A stretch of 64,000 nt of DNA, taken from positions 1,250,361 to 1,314,360 of the forward strand of contig NW_017804043.1 in assembly GCF_001625305.1 (NCBI RefSeq). Direction: 5' to 3'. Position 1 is the first letter of the stretch, and each line of letters starts with the position of its first letter. The stretch is from Branchiostoma belcheri. Its lineage: Eukaryota > Chordata > Leptocardii > Amphioxiformes > Branchiostomatidae. The translations under genes were made by a program, and so were the position numbers. This document shows, one piece after another, positions 11,001 to 26,000 of this stretch. The notes beneath the pieces are model-generated. The model was not told the DNA's origin. It did no database searches and saw only the letters and a list, made by a program, of their open reading frames with translations.

Positions 11001-14000
11001 TAAACAGTCAGAGAAAAAGGACTTCTTGGTGACTTGGAAATAAAATAAAATTCAAATGAAAATTGCAAACATTTGTTCCAGTTAGATATACAGTAGCTGA
11101 TACATGCATTTTTACAGTTACTACTGTAACAATAGACCAGTTTACCTGTCACTGATCGCATAAACTGCATACATCACAGGGGGGACTATTTGAATAGAAC
11201 AGTTCTAGAACCGCCTGCAGTCTTTCAAAATTAGAGTCCATCGACACCTCCTTTATTGTAAATGAGAACACTTGGCAGCTGTGAGCCATTGATTGCCCAC
11301 TAAACTGTATTCTTATCATGTGTATGTACAATCAGTGGGTATTGCTCACTATAGCACATTATACAAAAAAAAACAAAAAACAAAACAGCTTTCGCTTGTG
11401 TTGCGCCCTGGCAGATTTCCCGAGGTGGGTAACTTTAATTTCTGAAAGTTCCAGACCTGCGCTGGTACATTAGGAGTCTAAAGCTTATGGATACTTTGCT
11501 GAAGGATGGCTGTCCCCTGTTTCCTTCCACCCAATTTCACCAGATAGCCGATTCTGTTATCTGAGAGCAGAATGCAGACCATCGCTGTGATCTGCCAGGG
11601 GGGACATCACAAACAAAAGCCGCTGTTGCAACTTCCGGGTTCTAGAAAGGCGCTCTATTCAAAATGTCCCCCGTGACGTAAGCAGCATGTCCGTAGCCAG
11701 GATTTTGAAGGGGGGGGGGGTTCTTCCCAAGGTCTGAGGTTCAGGAGTCCCAGGAAATTTTGAAAATTGAACCAGGTCCTTCTGAAATAGCATTTCCTGC
11801 ATTTTTGAGGATTTTTAAGGAAAAATCAGAGTCTGACATAATTTTTTATTCAATGACAAATTGAGCAGTTTTTCTACAATTCCCGCCTCGGTGGTGATAC
11901 AAATGAGTCTAGCCTGACTAAATCGCGCTCCTGGCGGCCGCCGCCCTAGGTTGCCGCCCCCCAAAAGCTTGATGTCAAGCACGCGTAAAGCTGGCGGTGT
12001 GTCGACGGCCCTGGTCTGCCATATATGGTTAATGAGATGCAAACGTCACGAACGGCCCTCAGACGGTGCGGCACCCAACAGAGATGGTTGCTATGGGCCT
12101 GTCGGTCGCTAACCAGTGATGGACGTCGGCGCGCCTTTCATGTCCCAAAATTGAAGTTTGGCCGAGGAAGGCGCGGCCACCCGCTCGCGAGTCGAATCTG
12201 TTTCTATTTTCCAAAGTTTCTGGAACTCCCTCGTGGGAAATGGGAGTCACACCGAGAGAAAAGAATCTCATCCACGGTATTGAAGATTGACCGAGCCGAC
12301 GCGCGTGTAAACAACTTTTCTTTCTTCGATATAAGCGCTAAAATGCTATTTTCCACAACCACACATCGATATTCTAGTGAAGAAATGCATAGTTTCAAGA
12401 ATCAGTCGGGAAATTATATACTTCTATGCGGATTGTTAGCGTTTTTTGAGTCATTTTGTCGTCGATGAACCCGGAAGTGTGGACCTCGCCCTCGGCGTGA
12501 GTTTTCTTTTACCCACAAAGTAATCAATTTCTAGCGTATTTTACCCTGCGTTTTACCGATCAAAACAATAAACAACTCCCGCTTAGGAGAACCCAGTAAC
12601 ATTTTAGATTCCAGCAATTAAGTATCGATAATTTGACAGGAGTCAACATCGTCAACAAAGCACAAGAATGTCGTCAACCCGCCGTTTTCGTTTGCTCTGC
12701 ACTGTTTCACGATCTCGGTCTTCTCATAGCCGGTAGGAAGACACGCAAACACGTCGTTTCTCTGTTTAACGAAAAATTTTATCGCATTTTCCTGAAGCGG
12801 CTCTAGGGGCCAGGGACTCCCAAAGTCCACACACACTGACTCCAGAATGCACAGAAACTCGGTTTCGGGCTAGTCCCAGCCATTTTTCTGAGAAATTCCC
12901 ACCCGCAGTCGATCAAATTTTTCGTCCCCGCCCGGTACTCCGCCCTTCTCCGGCTGCCTGGCGCCGTACCACGTGATGGCCCGGTCGGTTCCCACATTAA
13001 TTCCTAAAACTGGCTTCCTATTGGTGACTCCAGGAAAGGGAACGGGCCGCCCGACTTACAGCTATTCTGCCACAAGCTCTTGGGGTGGGGGTCATTAACG
13101 TCCAGCCGAGAGCTTGTATACACAGGCTAAAATGAGTCCATCTTTTAAAGAAAAATCTTGGACCTTTAGATAAAAAGTGGACCTTTGAGCCTTGTGGAGG
13201 GGTCTTCCAACCCCCATGGGTACGGGCATGAGCAGTTCTCCTGCGATCCATGAAAGGTAAACTGGTCTACTCTGTTAGATTTATCGGCTACGCTAGTCTA
13301 CAAATTGACAAGAAAGATGGGCTGACGAGGAAGGCAAACCAGCCAGAAAGAGAGACACAAAGGGAGCTAAGATGGATAGCAGTGCTGAAACAGCATACAA
13401 ACCAGCATGAAATTAGTTTCCAAAGTAAATGGTGTATGTTACCAGGGCTCGAAATACATGTGTGCACCTGCATGTGCACCTTAGTGCACTCAAATTTGGA
13501 GCTGTGCACCCAATTTATTTCTGTTGGTGCACCAGTGCACCCAAATATTTTCATAGGTTTACGTATGCAAAGATGTTAAATGTATAGTTAGTATACAGCA
13601 TATTGTTAACATTTAAGTGTCATGAAAATAATAAAATCATTGTCGTAGTACTTTTCTTTAGAAATGAAACATAATAAATTTTTTTCCTACATTCTACTTA
13701 TTTTATTTCATGATATGGACCACAAAAAAAGGGTTCCCCTATTCCCAAAAATGAATTTGGAGCCCTGCATATCATAATAGTTTCCTGAAGCATTTGAATG
13801 TTGAAGATGCATGAACTGTCGTATGGCCTGGAAATTGATTACTGAGCATATTGCGCTTCCGTGCACATCAGCTTGGGACATCGTGTTAGTCCTAGTCAGC
13901 ATGATGAAGTACGTTATTAGAAATCACCAGTCATGCAACACTGGGTCAAGTGTTAGATTGATTGAACAGATATATTACTGTGGTAAAAATCCTTTTTTTT

Positions 14001-17000
14001 TTTTTAAATAAAAGTGTTCTGCAATATTGTAGAATGTCAAAATTTTCAAAAGACGAAAATGTGAAAAAATGGCAGTAAATGGCAAAATCAGACATGAGGT
14101 TTCCTAATCCAGAAGATTTTTTGTTTGGCCACCCTAACATTGCATTGGCCGCCTTTCACCATAGCGAGATAGAAGTACAAATGTATCATATCAATTAGGA
14201 TAAGGGTTATACCTTTCTTGTAACACCTTTCTTTAACAACACAATCCTCCATAATTAAAGAGCAGCCACCTGTCACAATGGATCGCATGTGAGACCTGGT
14301 GACTGATGGCTCCACGAGTGCACTAAGCTCTTATTTCCCCTCTTCCTATCGATTTAACCTTTCCTCGCTCTTTCTTCCTCATAAGTTACACCTCCAGGCA
14401 AATGCAGGGAGTCGGCGAGTAATCAGTTCGGCTCTCTAGGCTGCCACACAGTCTGATGTCATCTATAACACTGCGTTTATTTGCACCCAGGGGTTTTCTG
14501 TCCTAACCTCTACATCTCATTTGTGTCAGAGATGGTGGGGTTTTCTTGAACATAATCTAGGTAGGGCTCTTGCCAGCACCCGTTTTTCCGTTAATCGCAG
14601 AAACTTTGTGCTGACTGTGACGGAAATTTTTAAACCAATCCTTCAACCTTGTTGGACAAAATTGACAAAATGGATGATAATATAAAAACATCCAACAACC
14701 ACTCTCAACCTCAATGATGTGTCTCTTAAAATGTGGGAAATTGTGTTTTATTTAATTTAAGGGCTTGAAAATCCTGAATTTGTCCCCAGACTCCCTAGAT
14801 TGTAAGCACTCTCCCCCCAGTTCTGATCACAAACCTGGGCTAACGAAGAAAAAAAATTTAGCTGGCTTAGAGCCCTGAGTGTATGTCATAGATTTATTAT
14901 CATTGTTTTTATTTGCACCATGGGGTTTTCTGACTCGTAACCTCTATCTTTCATTTGTGTCAGCGGTGGTGGGGTTTTGTTGCACTTTAGGCTTGTAACA
15001 TTTTAAAGGCTTTCAATTGAATTTTAGGGTGACAAAACAAGCAATATTCTGGATAAGGAAATCCACCTAATGTTACTGCCATTTCTTAGCACATTTTTGG
15101 CATGATTTTCATAGTATTTCAAACTGCAGGTAATTAGAATTAGATGTTTGCCAACATGCAATTTTGTATGTGCCTTGGGTTTAGATCCGGACTTTCAAGT
15201 GTGTATTTTGCAGAAAGTATTTCCAAATTGCAGACCAAAATGTTAACATTCTGCAATATTGCAGAACTCTGCAATATACAGTCTCTGCTCTACATGTACA
15301 TAGAAGCTGCAACCGAACAAATGACTTTGACTGATCGTTCAAGGAATTTCAGTCTTGTAACAGTGAATCATACTTCTGCTTCATGCATCATAATATTATG
15401 TATTCCAAATATAAGATGGTCGCATAAAATCCAATATTGCTGTAGTGAAAACAGGTCATAAATAAAGGACACTGTTGTTTTCCCTCAGTGTGTATTGATC
15501 TAGACACAAAAAAATGTACCTGAACGGCGACACTAGATTTATCCTCCTCTTTGCTCCACAGTTGGGCTGTTATTGTGTAACATACACCATTTGCTGTGGC
15601 AGGGCTCGAAATTCATTTTTGGGAATAGGTGCACTGGTGCACCCAACCTAAACAATTAGGTGCACAAAAAATTTTTGGGTACACCATGTACAACAAAACC
15701 TAATTACAGATCATACTGCTCCTCTTTTAAGCTTGAATCTGAAATGGGAGCTAACTTCAAAATCTTACACAAGTACTACAACAAAGATTTTATTATTTTT
15801 CTGACACTTAGATGCCAAGAATATCCTGTATACTATTATACATCTGATATGTACAAAAATACCTCCCAAAATATTTTGGTGCACCAGTGCACCCACAGAA
15901 AAAAATTGGGTGCACAGCTCCAAATTTGGGTGCACTAAGGTGTTTGTTTTGTTACAGTGTGCAATCAATTTTCAGACCAGGCAACATTTCACGCATCGTC
16001 AAAAGTTTACAGTTGAATTTTACGTTTGGCAACTGTCTTCCTGTAACAATGTGTGTTTTGATAGACCAACATCATCATCACAATAGTCAGATTTTCAAAA
16101 TCCCTCTGCCCCATACATGTACAATGTGTCATATGGAACAGAGAGATTTCGAAAGACCTGACCATGTAGGTTGGGCCTATAGGAAAGCGGGCTTTTCCAA
16201 GCATTTTAGATTTGTTTCTTCGAAACTCACCAACCCATATTAACTTGCTTAATATTTTATAAGTAATACTGGCAGACTAACCCTCGGAAGACGGGGAACA
16301 ACAGACGATAAACCGGACAGTGAGTGTGTGAGTGAGTGAGTGAGTGAGTGAGTGAGTGAGTGAGTGAGTGAGTGTGTGAGTGAGTGAGTGAGTAATACAC
16401 AGAATTTTTTAGGTTAACAAGAATGATAGAATGGCCGTACTTTTCTCCCTATTATTCAAGTAACAAGATCCCTCTAAACAATGTTACTAGTACAGAGGCC
16501 AATACATTACTTAGACAGTTAATGTATTATACAGGAAGACACCATCTATAAACAAGAGTTCAATGCTTGATGGAATAGACGTTACTGCCTAATAAATACT
16601 CTGCCACTTGAATTATAGCCATGTGCTCGGCAGAAAGCCAGCTGATAACTTCAGGATTTTATGAGTTCAGTAGTGATATAATTCTTTCGACTGTAAATAT
16701 ATGGTGGACTTACTAAGCATGTATGATTAGCAAGCTGATTAAATGTAAGGAGAGGACTGTAAAAATGAAACATGAGTGTGAAAGAAGTGATAATAGACTA
16801 TAGGGGTGAGGTTATTCATTTCTCAATCACTTTGCATAGAGCCATTGTACATTAATTTGCGTGCATATTTAACAATGCGTCCAAGGTAACTTCAGAGCAG
16901 CAAAGAGAAAATATTCTGGATGTGGAAATCTGTCAGAAGCTTGAAAAAAAAAGTCACAAGAACAGTCTGAAAGGGAAAAGAATGTACATGTATACAGTGC

Positions 17001-20000
17001 TTTGATTCAAGACGAAAAAAGAAAACAAAGCATAACGCAGTATTGAATGGGGAAGGCCAAAACCCTAGAGAACGACCTAGGAAGATACATGTATTATAAG
17101 GGAGGACTCCCACCACCTCAACTTATACAGTAGTCTAAATCTCTCCTGCTGCATGTATGAAATTGCAACATGATGTAACCCAACACCAGTTACCATGGTG
17201 ACAGACGTCTGGTTCAGGTCATTGACCTCAATTGTTTGGGAAAGAAGAAGATGAGGAAGACGAAACAGAGCAAAACCAATGTTTACCTTCGCAGAAAGAA
17301 GGCTAATTGTAGGAAGGAGACAGGTGACCATGACGACAGGTAACCATGACGACAGGTAACCATGACGACAGGTAACCATGACAACCTACCTGGTTCCCGC
17401 CCATGCCGTGGCAGCTGAAGATGCCGACTTTCTCGTTCTCTTTCCTCGCCATGTTGTCGACGCACTGGTTACTGTCGATATTGCGAATCTGGACAGAAGC
17501 AGACACGTCATTCTTGTTAGTCATCATTGTCATAACTTCGTAAGTGAAGCCTCCATTTAACGTCCTATCTAAAGGGACGTCCCTAACCGAAGCTAGGTAC
17601 TCATTTTCACCTGAGTGAAGTGAGGAAAGTCATGTAAAGTGCCTTTTCAAAAGGAACAAGATCAGTGACAGCATAGGATTCAAACCCTGGACCTCTTGGT
17701 TCTGAGCCGAACACGCTACCACTAAGCCAGAAACCCCACAGAAATGTCATTCAATAATGGTAAAATGACTAATGTTGTCAGTGGCAAAAATTATATCATA
17801 TTAGAGGAAAGATAATTTTCTAGATTACAAATAAAATACATGTATATTGGCTCGTATACTATCATACATTTGTAGTCTACAGTGTCAAAAACTGATAGTC
17901 ATAGAGGATATTTTTTGGACTACAAAATTAATGTATACTTTGAGGCATACAAAGAAACAGCAGTGTCATAGAACACTGTAGGACGAATTGCTATCTATCT
18001 AAGGCCACACCAATTTAATTTGTTGGTTCTCGGATTCGCCTCTTCGTTTTTTTCTGATTTGCAAAAAAAAATTGATTCTGGTCCTGAATCAACTGAAAAA
18101 TGCTCATGTTTTGCCCCCAACAGTTGAGGAAAGTCCTTTTCTTTCTAGTTGTTACAGTTTTCCCTGCTATCATTGCAGTGGTTTGATTAAAAGTTCAAAA
18201 TTCAATGTTTAAATTTTAACCCAGCCTTTTGTGTTGACTTCATGGCTCATTCCGTAGCATTTAAGCCTATAATAGGATGCCTAAACCTGTTTTTTTTTTC
18301 GCCTTGTCGCTTCATATTTTTTCTGAAAAAATCCGAGAACCAACAAATTAAATTGGTGTGGCCTATAAATGGATATTTATAAATATCCATTTATATTCCA
18401 GTCACTGGCACAAGGTTGATGCTAGATTATATACAGTGATCTTTGGCTGTTTCCCATTCTAAACAGGAGCTTTTCTGCTTACTACTAACTGATAAGCAGT
18501 GATCCATGACAATGCCTGAGGGCTGACACTTGGGATATCAGGGATCAAAATAAGGTTTTACTGTATAATACATGTACATTTGTACATGTATATACAGTAA
18601 CTGGTGCAAGTAACATTGGAAATTACCTGCACCATATAACATTGCAAATTATAGCGAAATGTTGAACTTTATTCCAACACAAGGGTTACACAGAGATTAA
18701 ATTTTTAACGACCACTGTTGCCTTCATCAGGATAATTAATGACCAATCACTTCAAAACGTAATCTTGCGAGAGTTTGAAAATTACCTGCACCATACAAGT
18801 TCTACCAGCACTATTCAGAATTTAAGAAGTATGGATCATGCTAAGAACCGATTCAGAACAATTCAATTTGCCATTATTTATTTTACACTTCATACATGTT
18901 GGTGATGACAGTTAGTAAACAGCTAAATGAAAATCTACTTTAAAATTTTGCTACCACGAATATAATGGAGTTTTACATGAGTATGAAAGTTGTGTAACAC
19001 TAATGGAGATTCTATTCTAATTAAACAAACAAACAAAGAAACAGACTGACCTCTCCTAAAGAGTGATATGAAGTAGGAATCTGTGAGTCTGGGTAGATAT
19101 TCTCCAGGTACCATTTGAAGGGTTTACAGTTCAGTTTGTCTCTCAGCTCCTTCCTTCCTGTCACGTCACCATAATCCACCTTCGTAACTCCTACAGGGAA
19201 AAGAACATTTCAACAACTTAAAAAAAAGTCTTAACAAGACTGGCAATGAAAACATACATTGCCATGGCGACGGTGGTTGCTGTTAGGGTTATTGTCTGCA
19301 TGGCACTGTCATCATTTTATGATTTTGAGGAAGACAGAAAGTATGGCCAGCCGGGGCAGACATGTCTTCCCAAAGGCTTCCAGGAATGTGGGTATAGATG
19401 TGGGCCAGAGACATGCCTGTGGACATTCCATTCCTGTGGACAAAATGCCTGTACCATTCCTAGAATTCTTGCAAACTGCACACAATACTGTACCATTAGG
19501 CTCCTCCCTGAGACGTCGCCAAAAAGTTTTCTTTCCCACACCATATGCATGTGGCACCCATCTCTGGTTCAGTAGCCCTTGGGCCACACAGTTGTACAAT
19601 CACTACAGCAGGGGGCTAGTCCACAGGTAGTGGTGTGTATTGAACATAACATTTCAACAACTTTAGGATGCACCAATTCAATTAATTGGATTCACATCAG
19701 GGCTCTAGCCAGCACCAGTTTTTCTGTCAATAAATAATTATTGCAGGAACTTTGTGGCGCGTAACCCGGTATTTCCAGCCCTGCGTTGCCAACGACGGCT
19801 TTACAACTTGCCTGGAAGTCCAGCGGAACTGATATATGTACGTGATACGAGCGCGCCGTAATATCACAGCTGCTCCTCTCCACATCCCACATCACAACCT
19901 GAGGCCACACCAATTTAATTTGTTGGTTCTCGGATTCGCCTCTTCGTTTTTATGATTTGCAAAAAAAAAAGATTATGGTTCTTAATCAACACAAATATTT

Positions 20001-23000
20001 TGCCCCCAGTAGTTGAGGAAAGTCCTTTTCTTCCTACTTGTTACAGCTTTTCCATCTATCAATGCAGTGGTTTGATGAAAAGTTCAAAATTTATTGTTTT
20101 GATATTGGCCCAGCCTTTGTGTGAACTTCATGGCTCCTATTGTAGCATTTGGGGCTATAACAGCATATGACTAGGCTGTTTTCATTTTTATTTTTTTTCG
20201 CCCTGTCACTTCATATTTTTTCTGAAAAAATCAGAGAACCAACAAATTAAATTGGTGTGGCCTGATTAACCAATTTGTACATCTGCAGGATTCGGGGGAA
20301 ATTACGCTCCATTATTGATGAGTTTTGGCCAATCTCGTAAAAGAGGTCACCTTTTTTATGATCAGAATGCATGAAGACGAAGTAAAGTCGTAGTATGAAA
20401 GGCCAAGATGACTTTTAAAAATTTAGATACAGTCTTTAGCAAAAAATGAATTTCGACCCCCCGATGTAAAGCCGTCTTCTTCCAGGCTGTAGGTTTGACA
20501 GTACTATGTGTGCCCTAAGCCCAGCTTAGACGCCTTTCAGGGGAGCTTAGGCTTACTATACACGACATTGAATAAGTACTAGTAGGGGGGCAGAGGAATC
20601 AGCTATCAGCTGGCCAGGGGCTATGTGGATTTATGTCTTTGGTTCTTGAACATTTCAAGGTGAAAATTTAGCAAGAAGGCAAGATAAAAATCTAAGGGTT
20701 GGCGAGAAAACTTCCATTATGATATAATATTTGTGACCCAATTTTGTGGGACTTAATTTGGCTGCATCGAGGAAAAGAAGTTCATTCAAATAATTCCCTC
20801 AAGCAGATCAGGAGTTTGTTAGGCTACACTATGAGAAGGTAATGACATCATTTGCTTTGAAAACTCTATCTTTCCGTAAATTTTTTTTAACCCACAGGAT
20901 AGAGGCAAGTGGCGGGCTGCCATCAAGCCTCAGTATTGCAGTGCAAGCACGTCTAACCCTCGGAAGTCGAGGCACAACAGACGATAAACCGGACAGTGAG
21001 AGTGAGTGAATGATGTCTAGATCTGAGGATGCTCACCTGGAGAAATGATGTAGAAGAAGTCTTTGAAGTTGTCCATCCAGACCTCGGCCAGCCTCCTGTT
21101 GTTCTTGTTGATGATCTGTCCGGTCCCCCCAGGGAACGTGTAGGGGGTGGCCTTCCTGAACACGTGGCCCACATGCGAACACGTCACGATTTCTAACGTC
21201 CCACCACACTGCCATATCTATGCAAGAAAGACAGATTCAAACATAAATATCAAATTATGATATTTTCTCGTCTAATGTTTCTCACTCTTTGTATCCTTCT
21301 TCTTCTGTCACGTCACGATTTCTAACGTCCCACCACACTGCCATATCTATACAAGACAGACAGATTCAAACATAAATGAAATACAATTGATGAAGGTTAG
21401 ACATCCAAGTTACACATTTTATGAGTCCTTGTCATGTTCAACCAGTATTTCCATTATACATACATGTATATGTGTTAACGAGTTCTCTTAGTTCATTAGT
21501 GACGCTGAAGCAAGAGTGGTGGATGACACTTGAAACGTCCGGAAATTATCTCCGTAATTTATCCAGTACTAGTAAGAGTTTTAATTTCCTATAAATAAAT
21601 ATAAAATATGATATTTTCTCATCTAATCTTTCTTGTTCTTTGTATCCTTCTTCTTCAACTCAAAGCAATAACTGTCTTAAATGAAAGTAATTTTTCAGCT
21701 ACATTATATGAACTTCTGCACCTGCCACCACCGTGAACTTTGTCCGTTTTTCTCAAACCGCGAAATTTTGTTACAACAAAGTATTTCATAAATGACTGAT
21801 TGTGCATAAAGTGATTACAGTATTAGCTTATGTCTGACTTACTCTGAATGAGATCTCCAGATTTTCTCCTCCCCAGATATCCATGCCGGAATCATACGTG
21901 CCGATCTCCTCAAAATAACTCTTGTCAATGGCAAACAGGCCTCCTGCCATGGTGGGAGTTCTGTCACCAAATCACATCAAACACAAAGTTATACACAGGG
22001 AATATCACACCTTTATACAAAACAATTCAAAACTTTTTGTCTACTCTGTGTTAAAGATGATGGACACTCACTCAATCACTATCCGGTTTAGCGTCAAATA
22101 ATAGAAATAAAATTCTGGACAAATAATAAAAAGGAAATAAATTTAACGGCTCTCGGTGGCAAATGTGCAGATGTTGGCACATTGGTGCACCAAATCCGTA
22201 GTGTGTTTTTGGCACACATTTTGACAAATTAGCCCTAGAGGCTCGGTGGGCGTCTCTCTACCGTACAGGGAAGGGAAGTCGTGTGAAGTGCCTTTCCCAA
22301 GGGCACAACTTCGGGACACGGTGAGTATCGAACCCGCGACTTCTTGGTTCCGAGTCCAACGCTCTAACCAATGCCGTCACTGACGCCACCACCAAGAAGA
22401 GGGGCAGACAAGATGTTAGATATTTTTCTGAAAATACCTTTCAAAATACGTACTTAGTTTGAAGTTTGTAGAGCAACTACAAAGATGTAGTGCCTAACCT
22501 GAGAGGTATGGTCCTGTCCCCTCCTCTGCGGTCCATCTCCCGTTGCGGCACGGGGTACCACCTGAAGTTCAGCTTCCAGTTGAAGCCGCCGTACGTCATG
22601 TCTGATCCCGCCATGTACTCAAACGTGTCGTCACTGATCACATCAATGATGGGACACACCACGGTCTTCCTGTAATACGACAGAGCAGTCAATCACTACA
22701 CATGTAGTTACAGGGAACTGTATCTACAATGCAGTAGTCCCAAACATACATATACATGTAATACATAATTGTGGTCATGTCTGATCCCGCCATGTACTCA
22801 AACGTGTCGTCACTGATCACATCAATGATCGGACACACCACGGTCTTCCTGTAATACGACACACAAGTAACTTACTACATGTAATAGCATTATGGACTGA
22901 CACTCTGAATAAACTGACTGTTGAACAAAGACATTGCAGTACAGTAACAGAATTCAACAGTAAACTGAGAGGCACCACAAAAAAGGCACGATGTTAACGA

Positions 23001-26000
23001 TCTATATGTATTAGTTATGTAATTGTTATGTCAATTAGTATTGACCTGCATTTGTTTTATGAGTTGTGTATTTTAAAGTTGGTGTACCGAGGAACTCATG
23101 AAAAACAGGGTTTTGCTGTAATATATAAGCGTGTATTTCTTGGTAAAATGAATTTTATTATTATTATTTAATGAAATGAAAATGACTAAAACAAGTCTGA
23201 GATTCCAAACTATTAACAAAAAATTCACTGAGTCAGACTTTCTTTTTTCTGCACCTGCTGCCACTGTGAACATATAGAACTGTGAAATTTTTCTCAGACG
23301 GCATACTGTTACTATCGCAAACACAAATTGAATAACAGTACACATACTTGTCTTCTGCTATCCTTGCCAGTAGAGGCTCTGCCCAGCCCTCGGTACACTC
23401 AATATGAGCGTCCAGGAAGGTGATGACCGGACCCTTGGCCACGCCCGAGCCTCGCAATCGAGCGCGGATCAGTCCTGACCGCTTCCCCATCCTCTCCAGC
23501 TTCACAGGCACGCCTGTCTCCTTGGTCACTCTTCTCAACCCCCGCTCCAACTGGGAACCTAAATGTTCTGTGGTAAACACAAGAGAGAAACAACAAAAAA
23601 CTTTAAGGTAACATTTGCAAAGCAAAGGCATAATGTGTCTGTGAAGGTCAGACATCCAGGTAGTAAAATATGCCAAAAAAACAGTTACTCAAGCTGGATA
23701 TGATGCATAATGTTTACCTTCGCATTTGGTCTTCTCTGTTAATTCTTACTCAAAAACATTCTTTCACATGTATGATGAAAGGAGTCTAAATCCCTCCTGC
23801 TACAAAACTGCAACATGATTAACACTAGTTACCATGGTGACAAATGTCTGGTTCACGTCATTGACCTTATTTGTTTGCTGGTAACAATGCGATGTCTAAA
23901 ACTGTCAGCAATCATAAAACACAATACAGGCTTAAACCCCCCCCCCCCGTCCTGAAAGTAGAGTGGTATAACCCATTAATCCCACATGACTAACAGCTGT
24001 TAATTTTCCATTTTGAAGCTCCAATATTCGAAATCATTCACGTCAACAATAATACATGGTAATCTTTCATCTACGTATTAAATCATTGCCCAATGGAGAG
24101 ACCTTTACAACCTAATGCCTTTCTTCCTACCTGGTATAATATTTCAAAACTTCAACAGCTTCTGTATTCATTGCTGATATGGTAGGATATTTGGGTCTTC
24201 TTTTTACACAATAATCCTATGTTTTACCTACCAGAGGAAACCATTTTCAGCTGATACCGTAGCTTTATATTCCAATGTTACAAATCTTTTAAAATATCCG
24301 GTCTCCGGTACCGCAAGTCTTTATAGTAAATTCTAACGTACATTGAAATCCTTGCTGCCCTTAGAAGTAGGAAAGTTCAAAGAGAAAACCAGCTTATTTT
24401 GTGCCACTTGTGGCTTGTGAGAGATGGATTTTGCCAGCTGTGGTATTCTTTAGTGAGCAGTTCATACGATTTTGTCAATCCTTTGCGTCATTGCCACATT
24501 AACCTGCCTTTGTATTACAAATCACTTTATGTTCGCGACAGCAAAAGTTGATGGTGTGAGAAAAATGGACATGTCCACAGAACACTATATGCTAGTTATG
24601 GCATAGGCCACAAGAACCGTATCAAATGTTATGTTTGGCGGGCGGGCAGTTTGGGCGGGCAGTTTGGGCGGGCAGTTTGGGCGGGCAGTTTGGGCGGGCA
24701 GTTTGGGCGGGCAGTTTGGGCGGGCAGTTTGGGCGGGCAGTTTGNNNNNNNNNNNNNNNNNNNNNNNNNNNNNNNNNNNNNNNNNNNNNNNNNNNNNNNN
24801 NNNNNNNNNNNNNNNNNNNNNNNNNNNNNNNNNNNNNNNNNNNNNNNNNNNNNNNNNNNNNNNNNNNNNNNNNNNNNNNNNNNNNNNNNNNNNNNNNNNN
24901 NNNNNNNNNNNNNNNNNNNNNNNNNNNNNNNNNNNNNNNNNNNNNNNNNNNNNNNNNNNNNNNNNNNNNNNNNNNNNNNNNNNNNNNNNNNNNNNNNNNN
25001 NNNNNNNNNNNNNNNNNNNNNNNNNNNNNNNNNNNNNNNNNNNNNNNNNNNNNNNNNNNNNNNNNNNNNNNNNNNNNNNNNNNNNNNNNNNNNNNNNNNN
25101 NNNNNNNNNNNNNNNNNNNNNNNNNNNNNNNNNNNNNNNNNNNNNNNNNNNNNNNNNNNNNNNNNNNNNNNNNNNNNNNNNNNNNNNNNNNNNNNNNNNN
25201 NNNNNNNNNNNNNNNNNNNNNNNNNNNNNNNNNNNNNNNNNNNNNNNNNNNNNNNNNNNNNNNNNNNNNNNNNNNNNNNNNNNNNNNNNNNNNNNNNNNN
25301 NNNNNNNNNNNNNNNNNNNNNNNNNNNNNNNNNNNNNNNNNNNNNNNNNNNNNNNNNNNNNNNNNNNNNNNNNNNNNNNNNNNNNNNNNNNNNNNNNNNN
25401 NNNNNNNNNNNNNNNNNNNNNNNNNNNNNNNNNNNNNNNNNNNNNNNNNNNNNNNNNNNNNNNNNNNNNNNNNNNNNNNNNNNNNNNNNNNNNNNNNNNN
25501 NNNNNNNNNNNNNNNNNNNNNNNNNNNNNNNNNNNNNNNNNNNNNNNNNNNNNNNNNNNNNNNNNNNNNNNNNNNNNNNNNNNNNNNNNNNNNNNNNNNN
25601 NNNNNNNNNNAGGCAGGCAGGCAGGCAGGCAGGTAGGTAGGTAGATGTAATAATCATTCCATAATCTGATATGAAGATTTCAGTAAAAAAAAAAAAACTT
25701 ACAAAAAAAAAGGGCAATCTGTCTGCATTTCAAATTATTGCACATTTTATAACACAAGTCATGAATCTTTCTGGGCTCATTTAACAGAGAAAAGCTCTCC
25801 ATTTCCATGGCCTAGCTAACAGCTTCCCAGATACATATCAATGACTACATGAGCCCTTGTCCAACTGGTTTTTTCCAGTTGCTCATAATACAAGTGTTAA
25901 CGAGTTCTGTTAGTTCATTAGATGCTGAAGAAAAGTGGTGGATGTCACTCAAAAAAATGTCCCGAAATTATCTCTGTAATTTATCCAGTAGTAGCACATT

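Noticed and set aside
12025-12468. 147-residue plus-strand frame in GALNT intron 10
   Set aside because: No recognisable domain, no splice logic; open only because the block is GC-rich.
16318-16394. Regular GTGA repeats as a possible CRISPR-like array
   Set aside because: Simple microsatellite at a SINE/LINE tail in an animal genome; no spacers.
22477-23676. Long minus-strand frames treated as separate genes
   Set aside because: They are GALNT exons 4 and 5 with read-through into introns; the spliced model explains them fully.
24626-25717. Long open frames of 330-360 residues on both strands across the gap
   Set aside because: They consist of N bases and a 13-bp repeat read in several frames; no real coding sequence.
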